DNA of 10,366 nucleotides, from assembly GCA_016780665.1 (NCBI GenBank), contig JADHLM010000038.1, forward strand, positions 1 through 10,366, given 5' to 3'. Position 1 is the first letter of the stretch, and the number at the start of each line of letters is the position of its first letter. Made by a program: the position numbers and the translations under genes. Origin of the DNA: Hyphomicrobiales bacterium. GTDB lineage: Bacteria > Pseudomonadota > Alphaproteobacteria > Rhizobiales > TMED25. Below, in pieces: positions 1-6,548 of the stretch. The notes below the pieces were generated by a model. The model ran no database searches. It worked only from the letters and a program-made list of their open reading frames with translations, and had not been told where the DNA came from.

Positions 1-16
1 CTTGTATACAGATAGT

Positions 17-1132
17 TTATTTACAAAGACTGCTTGAGAATTTGTAACCAGCATCTTTGAGTGGATGCTCTTTGTTTACACAATCAGCAATATTGAAACC
101 CATTGGATCAAGGGTATCTGTAATATTTCTAACTCTGTCTTTTAGTTCTGGAACCATTGGAGCGGCACCAATTGCAGTTAGGTAACCATTGTCACCAATT
201 GCTGCATCGCTAACCATCATTTGCGTGTATTCTTGAATACCAGGAATAACTCCAACATGATCTGCTTTAACGTAGATGAATAGTGGTCTTGCCATTGGGT
301 ACTCGTATTCAGCAATAGTTTCTGCTGTAGGTGCTACGCCTTCAACTGTAGCTGCTTGAAGTCTATCAGCATTATCTTTTAGATATGAATATCCAAAGTA
401 ACCAAAACGTTCTTTGTCTTCTCTAAGCTTTTGAACAATTAATGTATCGTTTTCACCCATTTCGATAATTCTACCATCTTCACGGTACTCTACGCACAAG
501 TCTTCCATTTCTGAAGGTAAATTACAGCCAGCTTCCATTACATTACCGTCGAAAGCGTCTCTTGTACCTGATGTTGGTGGAGCAACTAATACTTCGATTT
601 TGTAGTCAGGGAAATTTGGGTTAATTTGATTCCAGCTTGTGTATGGATTTTCTTCAACTTCACATTCAACTTTTTCTCCACCAGAATATTTTACTCCACT
701 AACTGGGACGCAGACTTCTTTACCCATAGCCATGAAGATTTCTTCTCTTGTAACTGAAAATGGTTCAGCATCGTTGGAGTGTGAGAATGTTATACCATCA
801 TTAGCCCACATTACTTCGATAACATTATTGACACCGTTTTCTGCACATAGTTTTGCTTCTTTTGCTTTCATTGGTCTTGATGCTCCAGTCATATCTGGAT
901 GGTCTACTCCAACTCCGCCACAAAATAGCTTCATACCACCGCCGGTACCTGTTGAATTGTATGTAGGTGTATTATAACCTTCTTCACCAAGTCTCTGAGC
1001 ATTAACTGTTCCGTAAGGATATACTGTTGATGAACCTACAATACTTATTTGATCTCTTGCTTCTACCTGAACAGTTGGAGCAAGCATAAATGTTGCAACA
1101 ACACCAAGTATGAATATAGATAATCTTTTCAT
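17..1132 (-). CDS. pstS: Periplasmic phosphate-binding protein PstS of the Pst ABC transporter
   Basis: A 371-residue secreted protein that captures inorganic phosphate in the periplasm and delivers it to the PstCAB membrane complex. Residues 1-25 form a signal peptide: KR at the start, a hydrophobic core, and a VEA cleavage site before RDQ. Phosphate-contact motifs typical of the family are visible: IVGSSTVYPY (31-40), TGTGGGMK (61-68), TGASRPM (82-88) and TSGTRDAF (187-194). The start is supported by a GGAG ribosome site 7 nt upstream. The mature part contains eight cysteines (71, 96, 141, 157, 203, 213, 351, 370); as I recall the E. coli protein has none, so disulfides are likely here. It lies downstream of phoR on the same strand, with a Pho-box-like array between them, so induction under phosphate starvation is inferred. 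The stop is 16 bases from the window edge with no terminator visible, so pst genes may follow outside. Confidence 0.95.
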   Translation of the reverse strand: MKRLSIFILGVVATFMLAPTVQVEARDQISIVGSSTVYPYGTVNAQRLGEEGYNTPTYNSTGTGGGMKLFCGGVGVDHPDMTGASRPMKAKEAKLCAENGVNNVIEVMWANDGITFSHSNDAEPFSVTREEIFMAMGKEVCVPVSGVKYSGGEKVECEVEENPYTSWNQINPNFPDYKIEVLVAPPTSGTRDAFDGNVMEAGCNLPSEMEDLCVEYREDGRIIEMGENDTLIVQKLREDKERFGYFGYSYLKDNADRLQAATVEGVAPTAETIAEYEYPMARPLFIYVKADHVGVIPGIQEYTQMMVSDAAIGDNGYLTAIGAAPMVPELKDRVRNITDTLDPMGFNIADCVNKEHPLKDAGYKFSSSLCK

Positions 1133-1139
1133 TATATTT

Positions 1140-1143
1140 CTCC
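1140..1143 (-). promoter_or_regulatory. Ribosome binding site of pstS
   Basis: GGAG on the minus strand, 7 nt before the pstS ATG. It fixes the start codon and agrees with the signal peptide beginning at this Met. Confidence 0.75.
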
Positions 1144-1206
1144 ATTCATTTGGTTAATAAAAAATTTAATCAATGCCCTTTAATCACATTCGCTCATTAA
1201 CTAAAT

Positions 1207-1235
1207 GTTACAAATATGTTGCAAAAATATTACAA
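1207..1235 (-). promoter_or_regulatory. Triple Pho-box-like array (PhoB binding site) upstream of pstS
   Basis: Read on the minus strand there are three 7-bp direct repeats, TTGTAAT, TTGCAAC and TTGTAAC, each separated by exactly 4 AT-rich bases, giving an 11-bp period. The E. coli Pho box is two 7-bp repeats (CTGTCAT/C) with a 4-bp spacer; the first unit here matches that consensus at 5 of 7 positions. The array is in the phoR-pstS gap, oriented toward pstS, ending 74 bp before its ATG. The layout and location are seen; PhoB binding is inferred. I see no convincing -10 hexamer at the expected distance. Confidence 0.7.
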
Positions 1236-1254
1236 TTTTAGATATTCAATTTTA

Positions 1255-2253
1255 TCAACAGGGAAAGGATACTTTAAATGTTGTTTTTTCATTAAGTACA
1301 CTGCTGATAAACAACTTAGCATCATGCCTTAATAGTATATTTTTTACTATAGCTAGTCCAAGACCTGTACCACCAATGTCCCTTGATCGTGCTTTATCCA
1401 CTCTGTAGAAGCGTTCAGTAACTCTTGGAATATGTTCATCCGGAATTCCGTGACCCATATTTGAAATTTCTACACATAAATTTGCATCTTCTAAATAAAC
1501 TAAGACATCAATGTCAGTTTTGGAAAAGGAGTATTTTATTGCATTCTCAATTAGATTATGAAAAACCTCTACTATTTCATCTGAGTCACCGATTACCTTT
1601 GTAAAAAATATATCTTCAGAAACATCTAGTTTTATTTTTTTTTGTGACTCAAGTGCAACAATCTCTAACGCGTCAATGGCTATTTTCACTTCATTAATGA
1701 TATTAATTTTTTCTTTTGGTCTACTATATAGATTGATTTCAATTTTTGATAGTGACAAAAGATCTGAAACTATCCTAGACATTCTATTTGCTTCTTCTTG
1801 CATAATGTTGAGGAAGCGTTTTAGCTGATCCTTCTCAAGTTCCTCATTTTGTAATGTTTCAATGAAACCGCTTATAGTTGTCAGAGGAGATCTTAACTCA
1901 TGACTAACATTTGCAACCAGCTCTCGGCGAATATTTTCAAATGCCACTTCTTTTGATTTATCTTTGAGTATGACATATCCTATTTTTACATTTTTTTGGA
2001 CATGGAGTACTTCAATAATGCGTTCGGCTGAAGTTGTGAATTGAAAAAGTTTATTAATATCCTTTTGATCATTGATCATATCAATTACTTCATCGTTTCT
2101 AATAATGTTATAAATTGGTCTCCCAATAATCATTTCACCCAGATATTCTTTGGCATTGGGGTTAGCGTGCACAATTTCATAATTACCATCAACAATAATC
2201 ACACCCACATCAATGTGATCTAGCAGTGATTTAAATTTTTTATCATTTAACAT
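1255..2253 (-). CDS. phoR: Phosphate-regulon sensor histidine kinase PhoR, without membrane segments
   Basis: A 332-residue kinase expected to autophosphorylate on histidine and pass the phosphate to PhoB when phosphate is scarce. Residues about 8-95 look like a PAS domain (LLDHIDVGVIIVDGNYEIVHAN). The dimerisation and phosphoacceptor box NVSHELRSPLT holds His118. The ATPase part has the N box FHNLIENAIKY (Asn237), a G1 region SNMGHGI (264-270) and G2 GGTGLGLAIVK (294-304). ERFYRVDKARSRD (280-292) is a strong PhoR-type signature. Residue 265 is Asn where many kinases have Asp. E. coli PhoR is about 430 residues with N-terminal membrane helices; none is present here, and parE ends 13 bp upstream, leaving no room for a longer N-terminus. 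No Shine-Dalgarno is seen, so translation may depend on coupling to parE. Its place before pstS and a Pho-box array supports PhoR over a generic kinase. Confidence 0.88.
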   Translation of the reverse strand: MLNDKKFKSLLDHIDVGVIIVDGNYEIVHANPNAKEYLGEMIIGRPIYNIIRNDEVIDMINDQKDINKLFQFTTSAERIIEVLHVQKNVKIGYVILKDKSKEVAFENIRRELVANVSHELRSPLTTISGFIETLQNEELEKDQLKRFLNIMQEEANRMSRIVSDLLSLSKIEINLYSRPKEKINIINEVKIAIDALEIVALESQKKIKLDVSEDIFFTKVIGDSDEIVEVFHNLIENAIKYSFSKTDIDVLVYLEDANLCVEISNMGHGIPDEHIPRVTERFYRVDKARSRDIGGTGLGLAIVKNILLRHDAKLFISSVLNEKTTFKVSFPC

Positions 2254-2266
2254 ATGGGTTTAATAT

Positions 2267-4273
2267 TTAGTTATAAAAATTAGCATTTTCTTGAATAAAT
2301 TTAAATCTCGCGTCTGCCTTTGACCCCATCAACTGATCAATAATTAATTCATAATACTCTATAGGAGAATTATTAATTGAAACTTGTACTAACTTTCTTG
2401 TATCTTTATTCATGGTTGTGTCTCTTAATTGATTGGGTAACATTTCTCCTAACCCCTTAAATCTGGAGATTTCAAATTTTGTTTTTTTAAATTGCTTATC
2501 GATAATAGTTTCACGATCTTTATCATCTATGGCATAAAATATATTATTCCCACCTGAAATTTTATATAGAGGAGGGACAGCTAGGAAAAGATGATTGTTA
2601 ACAATAAGCTGTGGCATTTCTTTAAAAAAGAAAGTAATAAGTAAAGCTGCTATATGTGCTCCATCAACATCGGCATCTGTCATAATAATTATTTTTTCAT
2701 AACGAAGGTTTTCGTCGGAATAGTTATCAGATGTACCACATCCGAGTGCTTGTACTAAATCTTTTAATTGTTGGTTTTGATTATATTTTTGTGAGCTACT
2801 ATTTGCAACATTGAGAATCTTACCTCTTAAAGGAAGAACTGCTTGATATTTTTTATCTCTCGCCTGTTTTGCAGACCCACCTGCTGAGTCTCCTTCTACT
2901 ATAAATAATTCTGTTCCTACAGATTTTTCTTCCAAACAATCAGCTAATTTACCAGGAAGTCTTAGTTTTCTTAAGGCAGATTTTCTGTTTAGGTCTTTTT
3001 CATGTTTCTTACTTAATCTGGAATTAGCTGTGCTAATAAAAAAGTTTATTAATTTTTCCGCATCAGACGAATTCTCTGATAGCCAATGATCAAAATTATC
3101 TGAAATTATTGAGCTTGTAATTGTTGTGGCAATTTTTGAACTTAGTTTTTCTTTTGTTTGTCCTTGAAATTCCGGTTCGTTAATGAAAATTGATAGAACG
3201 CCATCCATACAACTCACAATATCATCTAATGTGATGATTTTTGAATTTTTAATCCCAATCATTTCTGAATAGTTTTTTATTGATTTTAGTATTGCATTTT
3301 TAAATGCATTCTCATGAGTTCCACCATTAATTGTAGGGATTGTATTACAAAAAGACCTTAATTTGTTTTTATCTCCTGCCGACCAGAGCAAAGACCATTC
3401 AACCTTACCATCATTAGATTTTGTATAAGAAGAGCCATTGAAAGACTTCGGTATAAGAAGGCTGCTGTGATCTAAGCTTTCATTGACGAAGTCACTTATT
3501 CCATTAGGGTAGTAAAAGCATTGTGATTGGATCTCAGGATTGATTTCTGTGTTGTCCTGCCAATTAATTTTTAATCCACCAACAAGATATGCTTTTGTTT
3601 TAATAATTTCTATTATTTCATTGGCTTCAAAGTTTATTGTCTGATCAAAAATTGAATAATCTGGTTTGAAGGTGATCGAAGTTCCATTTTGAGAATTAAT
3701 TGAACCATTTTTTTCCAACTTTGTGATAGGTTTACCAAATTGATATTCTTGTTTGTATAACTTTTTATCTCTAATAACCTCAACCTTTAAATGTTCAGAT
3801 AGAGCATTAACGACCGATATACCAACACCATGTAGTCCACCTGAAGTTTTGTATGAGTCATTATCAAATTTTCCCCCTGCATGTAGCGTTGTCATTATTA
3901 TTTCTAATGCGGATTTACTCGGTTGCTTGGGGTGCGGGTCTATTGGAATCCCCCTGCCATTATCGCTGATAGTTATAATATTACCATGGTCTAAAACGAC
4001 ATCAATTGTATTAGCGTACCCGGCCACAACCTCATCGACAGAGTTATCGATAACTTCATTAAATAGATGGTGTAATGCTTTTGAGTCTACTCCTCCAATA
4101 TACATACCGGGTCTTTTACGTACAGGTTCTAACCCCTCAAGAATAATGATATTTTCGGCAGTATAAGAATTGACTTTTTTTGATGGTTTTTTTATGTTCT
4201 TGCTTTTTGGGTTTTTTTTTGATGGTTGAGAGTTTTGCTTCTCATCATCAATAATGTCAAATAAATCATTCAT
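2267..4273 (-). CDS. parE: DNA topoisomerase IV subunit B (ParE)
   Basis: A 668-residue ATPase subunit of topoisomerase IV, which with ParC decatenates daughter chromosomes. The GHKL domain shows NEVIDNSVDE with catalytic Glu73 and Asn77, the SDNGRGIP loop (103-110) and GGLHGVG (145-151). A QTK loop is at 372-374 with ATP-contacting Lys374. The TOPRIM domain holds VEGDSAGG (Glu460) and the metal triad TDADVDG (Asp533, 535, 537), then RFKGLGEM (604-611). ParE is preferred over GyrB because of the length (GyrB is usually about 800 residues, with an insert in many proteobacteria) and the MYIGG...ALHHL wording near the N-terminus. Residues about 17-34 form a lysine-rich, low-complexity linker before the conserved core. 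It is preceded by a TATAAT hexamer and the glnA terminator, so it starts a new transcription unit, probably shared with phoR. Confidence 0.93.
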   Translation of the reverse strand: MNDLFDIIDDEKQNSQPSKKNPKSKNIKKPSKKVNSYTAENIIILEGLEPVRKRPGMYIGGVDSKALHHLFNEVIDNSVDEVVAGYANTIDVVLDHGNIITISDNGRGIPIDPHPKQPSKSALEIIMTTLHAGGKFDNDSYKTSGGLHGVGISVVNALSEHLKVEVIRDKKLYKQEYQFGKPITKLEKNGSINSQNGTSITFKPDYSIFDQTINFEANEIIEIIKTKAYLVGGLKINWQDNTEINPEIQSQCFYYPNGISDFVNESLDHSSLLIPKSFNGSSYTKSNDGKVEWSLLWSAGDKNKLRSFCNTIPTINGGTHENAFKNAILKSIKNYSEMIGIKNSKIITLDDIVSCMDGVLSIFINEPEFQGQTKEKLSSKIATTITSSIISDNFDHWLSENSSDAEKLINFFISTANSRLSKKHEKDLNRKSALRKLRLPGKLADCLEEKSVGTELFIVEGDSAGGSAKQARDKKYQAVLPLRGKILNVANSSSQKYNQNQQLKDLVQALGCGTSDNYSDENLRYEKIIIMTDADVDGAHIAALLITFFFKEMPQLIVNNHLFLAVPPLYKISGGNNIFYAIDDKDRETIIDKQFKKTKFEISRFKGLGEMLPNQLRDTTMNKDTRKLVQVSINNSPIEYYELIIDQLMGSKADARFKFIQENANFYN

Positions 4274-4308
4274 TTTGTAACTTTATATAGAATCAAAAAT
4301 TTAGAATA

Positions 4309-4314
4309 ATTATA
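4309..4314 (-). promoter_or_regulatory. Candidate -10 hexamer of parE
   Basis: A perfect TATAAT on the minus strand, 35 bp before the parE ATG and just downstream of the glnA terminator. No good -35 is present at 17 bp (a T-run occupies that position), so this rests on the -10 match and the location. Confidence 0.45.
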
Positions 4315-4330
4315 CACAAACTCTCAAGGT

Positions 4331-4373
4331 AAAAAAAAACTAAAAGCAACAATTAAGTTACTTTTAGTTTTTT
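4331..4373 (-). terminator. Rho-independent terminator of the glnB-glnA operon, symmetric
   Basis: A hairpin with a 13-bp outer stem: bases 4334-4346 pair with 4361-4373, with a CTAAAAG/CTTTTAG core flanked by A and T runs. An inner AAC/GTT stem (4348-4350 with 4357-4359) closes an AATTAA loop. On the minus strand the stem is followed by a run of nine T's. It begins 28 bp past the glnA stop, as expected for an operon end. Runs on both sides make it potentially bidirectional. Confidence 0.85.
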
Positions 4374-4400
4374 AAATGAGGTTATATAAAAAAATACAGT

Positions 4401-5810
4401 TTATACACTGTAGTACATATCAAACTCTACAGGATGAGGTGTGTGTTCAAACCTAATCACTTCTTCCATCTTAAGGTCAATGTATGCACCTATTTGATCT
4501 TTGGTAAATACGTCTCCAGCTGTTAAGAAGTCATTGTCTTTTTCTAAGCTGGCTAGCGCTTCCCTCAAGCTTCCTGCAACTGTAGGTATCTTCTTAAGTT
4601 CTTTAAGTGGAAGATCATATAAATCTTGATCTGATGGTTTTCCTGGATGGATTTTGTTTTTGATACCATCAATACCAGCCATTAACATAGCGGAAAATGC
4701 TAGATAAGGATTTGCAGATGGATCTGGGAATCTAATCTCAATCCTTTTAGCTTTTGGTGATTTACCAAAAGGTATACGGCATGACGCAGACCTGTTTCTT
4801 GCTGAGTAAGCTAGAAGAACAGGGGCCTCAAAACCTGGTACTAATCTTTTATATGAATTTGTTGATGCGTTAGCGAAAGCATTAATTGCTTTTGCGTGTT
4901 TAAGAATTCCGCCGATGTAGAATAATGCAGTTTCAGATAGTCCTGCATATTCGTCTCCAGCGAAGACAGGTTTACCATCTTTCCAGATAGATTGATGGCA
5001 ATGCATTCCTGAGCCATTATCTCCATAAATTGGTTTTGGCATAAAAGTAGCTGTTTTCCCATAGGCGTTTGCCACTTGATGGATGACATATTTATAGATT
5101 TGTTGATGATCTGCAATTTTTGTTAGTTTATCAAATTGAATTCCAAGTTCATGTTGTGCTGCTCCAACTTCATGGTGATGCTTTTCAGTGATTACACCCA
5201 TATCTTTCATAACACTGACCATTTCTGAACGAATGTCTTGTGCAGAGTCAACAGGGGGTACTGGGAAATAACCTCCTTTGGTACGTGGTCTATGACCTAG
5301 GTTTCCTGACTCATATTCTGTTGCAGTGTTAGATGGTAACTCAGTGCAGTCTAATTCAAACCCTGTTTGAAAAGGATCTGCAGCAAATCTTACATCGTCA
5401 AACATAAAGAATTCTGCCTCAGGACCAAATGTTGCCGTATCACCAATACCGGTTGATGTTAGATATGCCTCAGCTTTCTTTGCGATTCCCCTAGGGTCTC
5501 TCTCATAACTTTCTCCTGAAATAGGGTCTAAAATATCACAGAAAATGGCCATTGTTGATTGTGCAAAAAATGGATCAGCGTGAGCAGTATCAGGATCTGG
5601 CATTAGAACCATGTCAGATTCATTGATAGCTTTCCATCCTGCTATTGATGATCCGTCAAACATTACACCATCAGCAAATGCATCATCATCCATTTTCTCG
5701 GAATCCATAGTTACATGCTGAAGTTTACCTTTTGGATCAGTAAATCTTAAATCAACAAACTTAATATCATTATCTTTTATATCTTTTAATATATCGCTTA
5801 CTTTTGGCAT
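4401..5810 (-). CDS. glnA: Glutamine synthetase type I (GSI-beta)
   Basis: A 469-residue enzyme that makes glutamine from glutamate, ammonia and ATP, acting as a cytoplasmic dodecamer. Family motifs are intact: FDGSSIAGW (51-59) with the Asp52 region, GPEAEFFMFDD (129-139), HHHEVGAAQHELG (211-223), NGSGMHCHQS (265-274) and PGFEAPVLLAYSARNRSASCRIP (325-347) with flap Glu328. DLYDLP (396-401) carries Tyr398, equivalent to E. coli Tyr397, the site adenylylated by GlnE; its presence implies adenylylation control. Length matches the family (about 469). The start has an AAGGAG ribosome site with good spacing. glnB ends 14 bp upstream, so the two are an operon, an arrangement known in many alphaproteobacteria. 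A hairpin terminator follows it. Confidence 0.97.
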   Translation of the reverse strand: MPKVSDILKDIKDNDIKFVDLRFTDPKGKLQHVTMDSEKMDDDAFADGVMFDGSSIAGWKAINESDMVLMPDPDTAHADPFFAQSTMAIFCDILDPISGESYERDPRGIAKKAEAYLTSTGIGDTATFGPEAEFFMFDDVRFAADPFQTGFELDCTELPSNTATEYESGNLGHRPRTKGGYFPVPPVDSAQDIRSEMVSVMKDMGVITEKHHHEVGAAQHELGIQFDKLTKIADHQQIYKYVIHQVANAYGKTATFMPKPIYGDNGSGMHCHQSIWKDGKPVFAGDEYAGLSETALFYIGGILKHAKAINAFANASTNSYKRLVPGFEAPVLLAYSARNRSASCRIPFGKSPKAKRIEIRFPDPSANPYLAFSAMLMAGIDGIKNKIHPGKPSDQDLYDLPLKELKKIPTVAGSLREALASLEKDNDFLTAGDVFTKDQIGAYIDLKMEEVIRFEHTPHPVEFDMYYSV

Positions 5811-5824
5811 GTTATTCTCCTTTA

Positions 5825-6163
5825 TTAAATAGCCTCTTCACCAGTTTCACCAGTTCTGATTCTTACAACATCATCAATGTTTGTGATAAATATCTTTCCA
5901 TCACCAATCTTACCTGTGTGAGCTGTTTCTTTTATTTGATTAATAACTTCTGTTGCAATTTTGTCAGAAACAACAACTTCAATTTTAATCTTTGGTAAAA
6001 AATCAATGACATATTCCGCACCTCGGTAAAGTTCAGTATGCCCTTTTTGTCTGCCAACGCCTTTAGCTTCCAAAACAGTAATCCCAGATACACCAATGTC
6101 TTGAAGTTTCTCCTTAACTTCATCTAATTTGAATGGTTTTATTATTGCTTCTATTTTTTTCAT
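5825..6163 (-). CDS. glnB: Nitrogen regulatory PII protein GlnB
   Basis: A 112-residue trimeric signal protein that senses 2-oxoglutarate and ATP/ADP and controls GlnE, NtrB and other targets. The N-terminus MKKIEAIIKPFKLDEVKEKL and the T-loop GRQKGHTELYRGAEYVIDFLPK are typical. Tyr51 in RGAEYVID is the uridylylation site used by GlnD; Tyr46 is also present. TGKIGDGKIFI (83-93) is the second PII signature. The length is exactly that of GlnB/GlnK. The ATG is preceded by GGAG at 8 nt. Linkage to glnA rather than amtB favours GlnB over GlnK. A sigma-54-like promoter lies directly upstream, about 20 nt of leader before the ATG, so induction under nitrogen limitation through an NtrC-type activator is inferred. 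Confidence 0.96.
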   Translation of the reverse strand: MKKIEAIIKPFKLDEVKEKLQDIGVSGITVLEAKGVGRQKGHTELYRGAEYVIDFLPKIKIEVVVSDKIATEVINQIKETAHTGKIGDGKIFITNIDDVVRIRTGETGEEAI

Positions 6164-6190
6164 GAGTACTTCTCCAGTCTACACATCTTT

Positions 6191-6208
6191 AGTATGCAAA
6201 AAGTATGC
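6191..6208. repeat. Perfect 7-bp direct repeat at 11-bp spacing
   Basis: AGTATGC, four A's, AGTATGC on the plus strand (GCATACT twice on the minus strand). It overlaps the sigma-54-like promoter. The 7+4+7 layout is that used by OmpR/PhoB-family regulators, so it could be an operator instead of, or as well as, a promoter. The sequence differs from the Pho-box units near pstS. Confidence 0.5.
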
Positions 6209-6210
6209 CA
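6195..6210 (-). promoter_or_regulatory. Sigma-54 (-24/-12) promoter of glnBA
   Basis: On the minus strand the 16 bases TGGCATACTTTTTGCA match the RpoN consensus TGGCAC-N5-TTGCA at 10 of 11 defined positions, with the invariant GG and GC at the right spacing. The predicted transcript start is near 6184, about 20 nt before the glnB ATG. glnB-glnA operons of Rhizobium and related alphaproteobacteria are known to use such promoters. The match is seen; activity is inferred. Confidence 0.75.
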
Positions 6211-6313
6211 AAACCAAAAAAGATGATTAATTAGCTAAGTTTCAGGTCAAAATGAAATTAAAAAAGAAAAAAATCTGATCACTAAATATAATATTGATTA
6301 AAAAATAGGCAAA

Positions 6314-6332
6314 ATGACTAAATATTAGTCAT
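6314..6332. promoter_or_regulatory. Perfect 8-bp inverted repeat, possible activator site
   Basis: ATGACTAA, three bases (ATA), TTAGTCAT. Its centre is about 139 bp upstream of the predicted glnB transcript start, in the range usual for NtrC enhancer sites. The outer TG...CA fits NtrC sites but the inner GCAC/GTGC does not, so the binding protein is unknown. The element could equally serve the divergent tRNA-tig unit, whose tRNA begins at 6437. Confidence 0.4.
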
Positions 6333-6421
6333 AAATATATTTTTTACTTAGTGTTTCCTGCAAAAAATGATAATTAAATTATTTTTAATAAATATGTTTC
6401 AAATTACAATTGATTATTATA

Positions 6422-6427
6422 TATATT
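6422..6427 (+). promoter_or_regulatory. Candidate -10 of the tRNA-Leu / tig transcript
   Basis: TATATT ending 9 bp before the mature tRNA 5' end, in a run of alternating A and T. No convincing -35 is seen, and several overlapping hexamers are possible in this AT tract. The rest of the 273-bp divergent gap (6164-6436) is AT-rich and holds no ORF that I can support. Confidence 0.3.
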
Positions 6428-6436
6428 ATTAATCCT

Positions 6437-6522
6437 GCGGGCGTGGCGGAACTGGTAGACGCGCCAGATTTAGGTTCTGGTTCCTTATAGGAGTGGGGGT
6501 TCGATTCCCTTCGCCCGCACCA
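6437..6522 (+). tRNA. tRNA-Leu, anticodon UAG
   Basis: An 86-nt tRNA with encoded CCA. The acceptor stem GCGGGCG pairs fully with CGCCCGC (6512-6518), followed by discriminator A and CCA at 6520-6522. The anticodon stem CCAGA/TCTGG encloses the loop TTTAGGT; the anticodon TAG at 6471-6473 reads CUN leucine codons. A long variable arm (6481-6494, able to form TCC...GGA) marks it as class II, as expected for leucine. The T arm is GGGGG-TTCGATT-CCCTT, with two G-U pairs. It ends 26 bp before the tig ATG with no terminator between, so a joint transcript with tig is likely. Confidence 0.97.
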
Positions 6523-6548
6523 CTTTTAATCCGAGATGTGAGTGTAGT

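Noticed and set aside
639..977. Open frame of 112 codons on the plus strand inside pstS
   Set aside because: It is antisense to a gene with intact family motifs throughout, with no family resemblance of its own. The same applies to the plus-strand frames at 3753-4166 and 5804-5998.
1205..1408. Plus-strand frame starting in the phoR-pstS gap
   Set aside because: It runs antisense into the conserved ATPase domain of phoR and overlaps the Pho-box array; no ribosome site or recognisable protein.
2267..4273. Assignment of the type II topoisomerase gene as gyrB
   Set aside because: The 668-residue length and the MYIGG...ALHHL N-terminus fit ParE better. A second paralogue in the genome would settle it.
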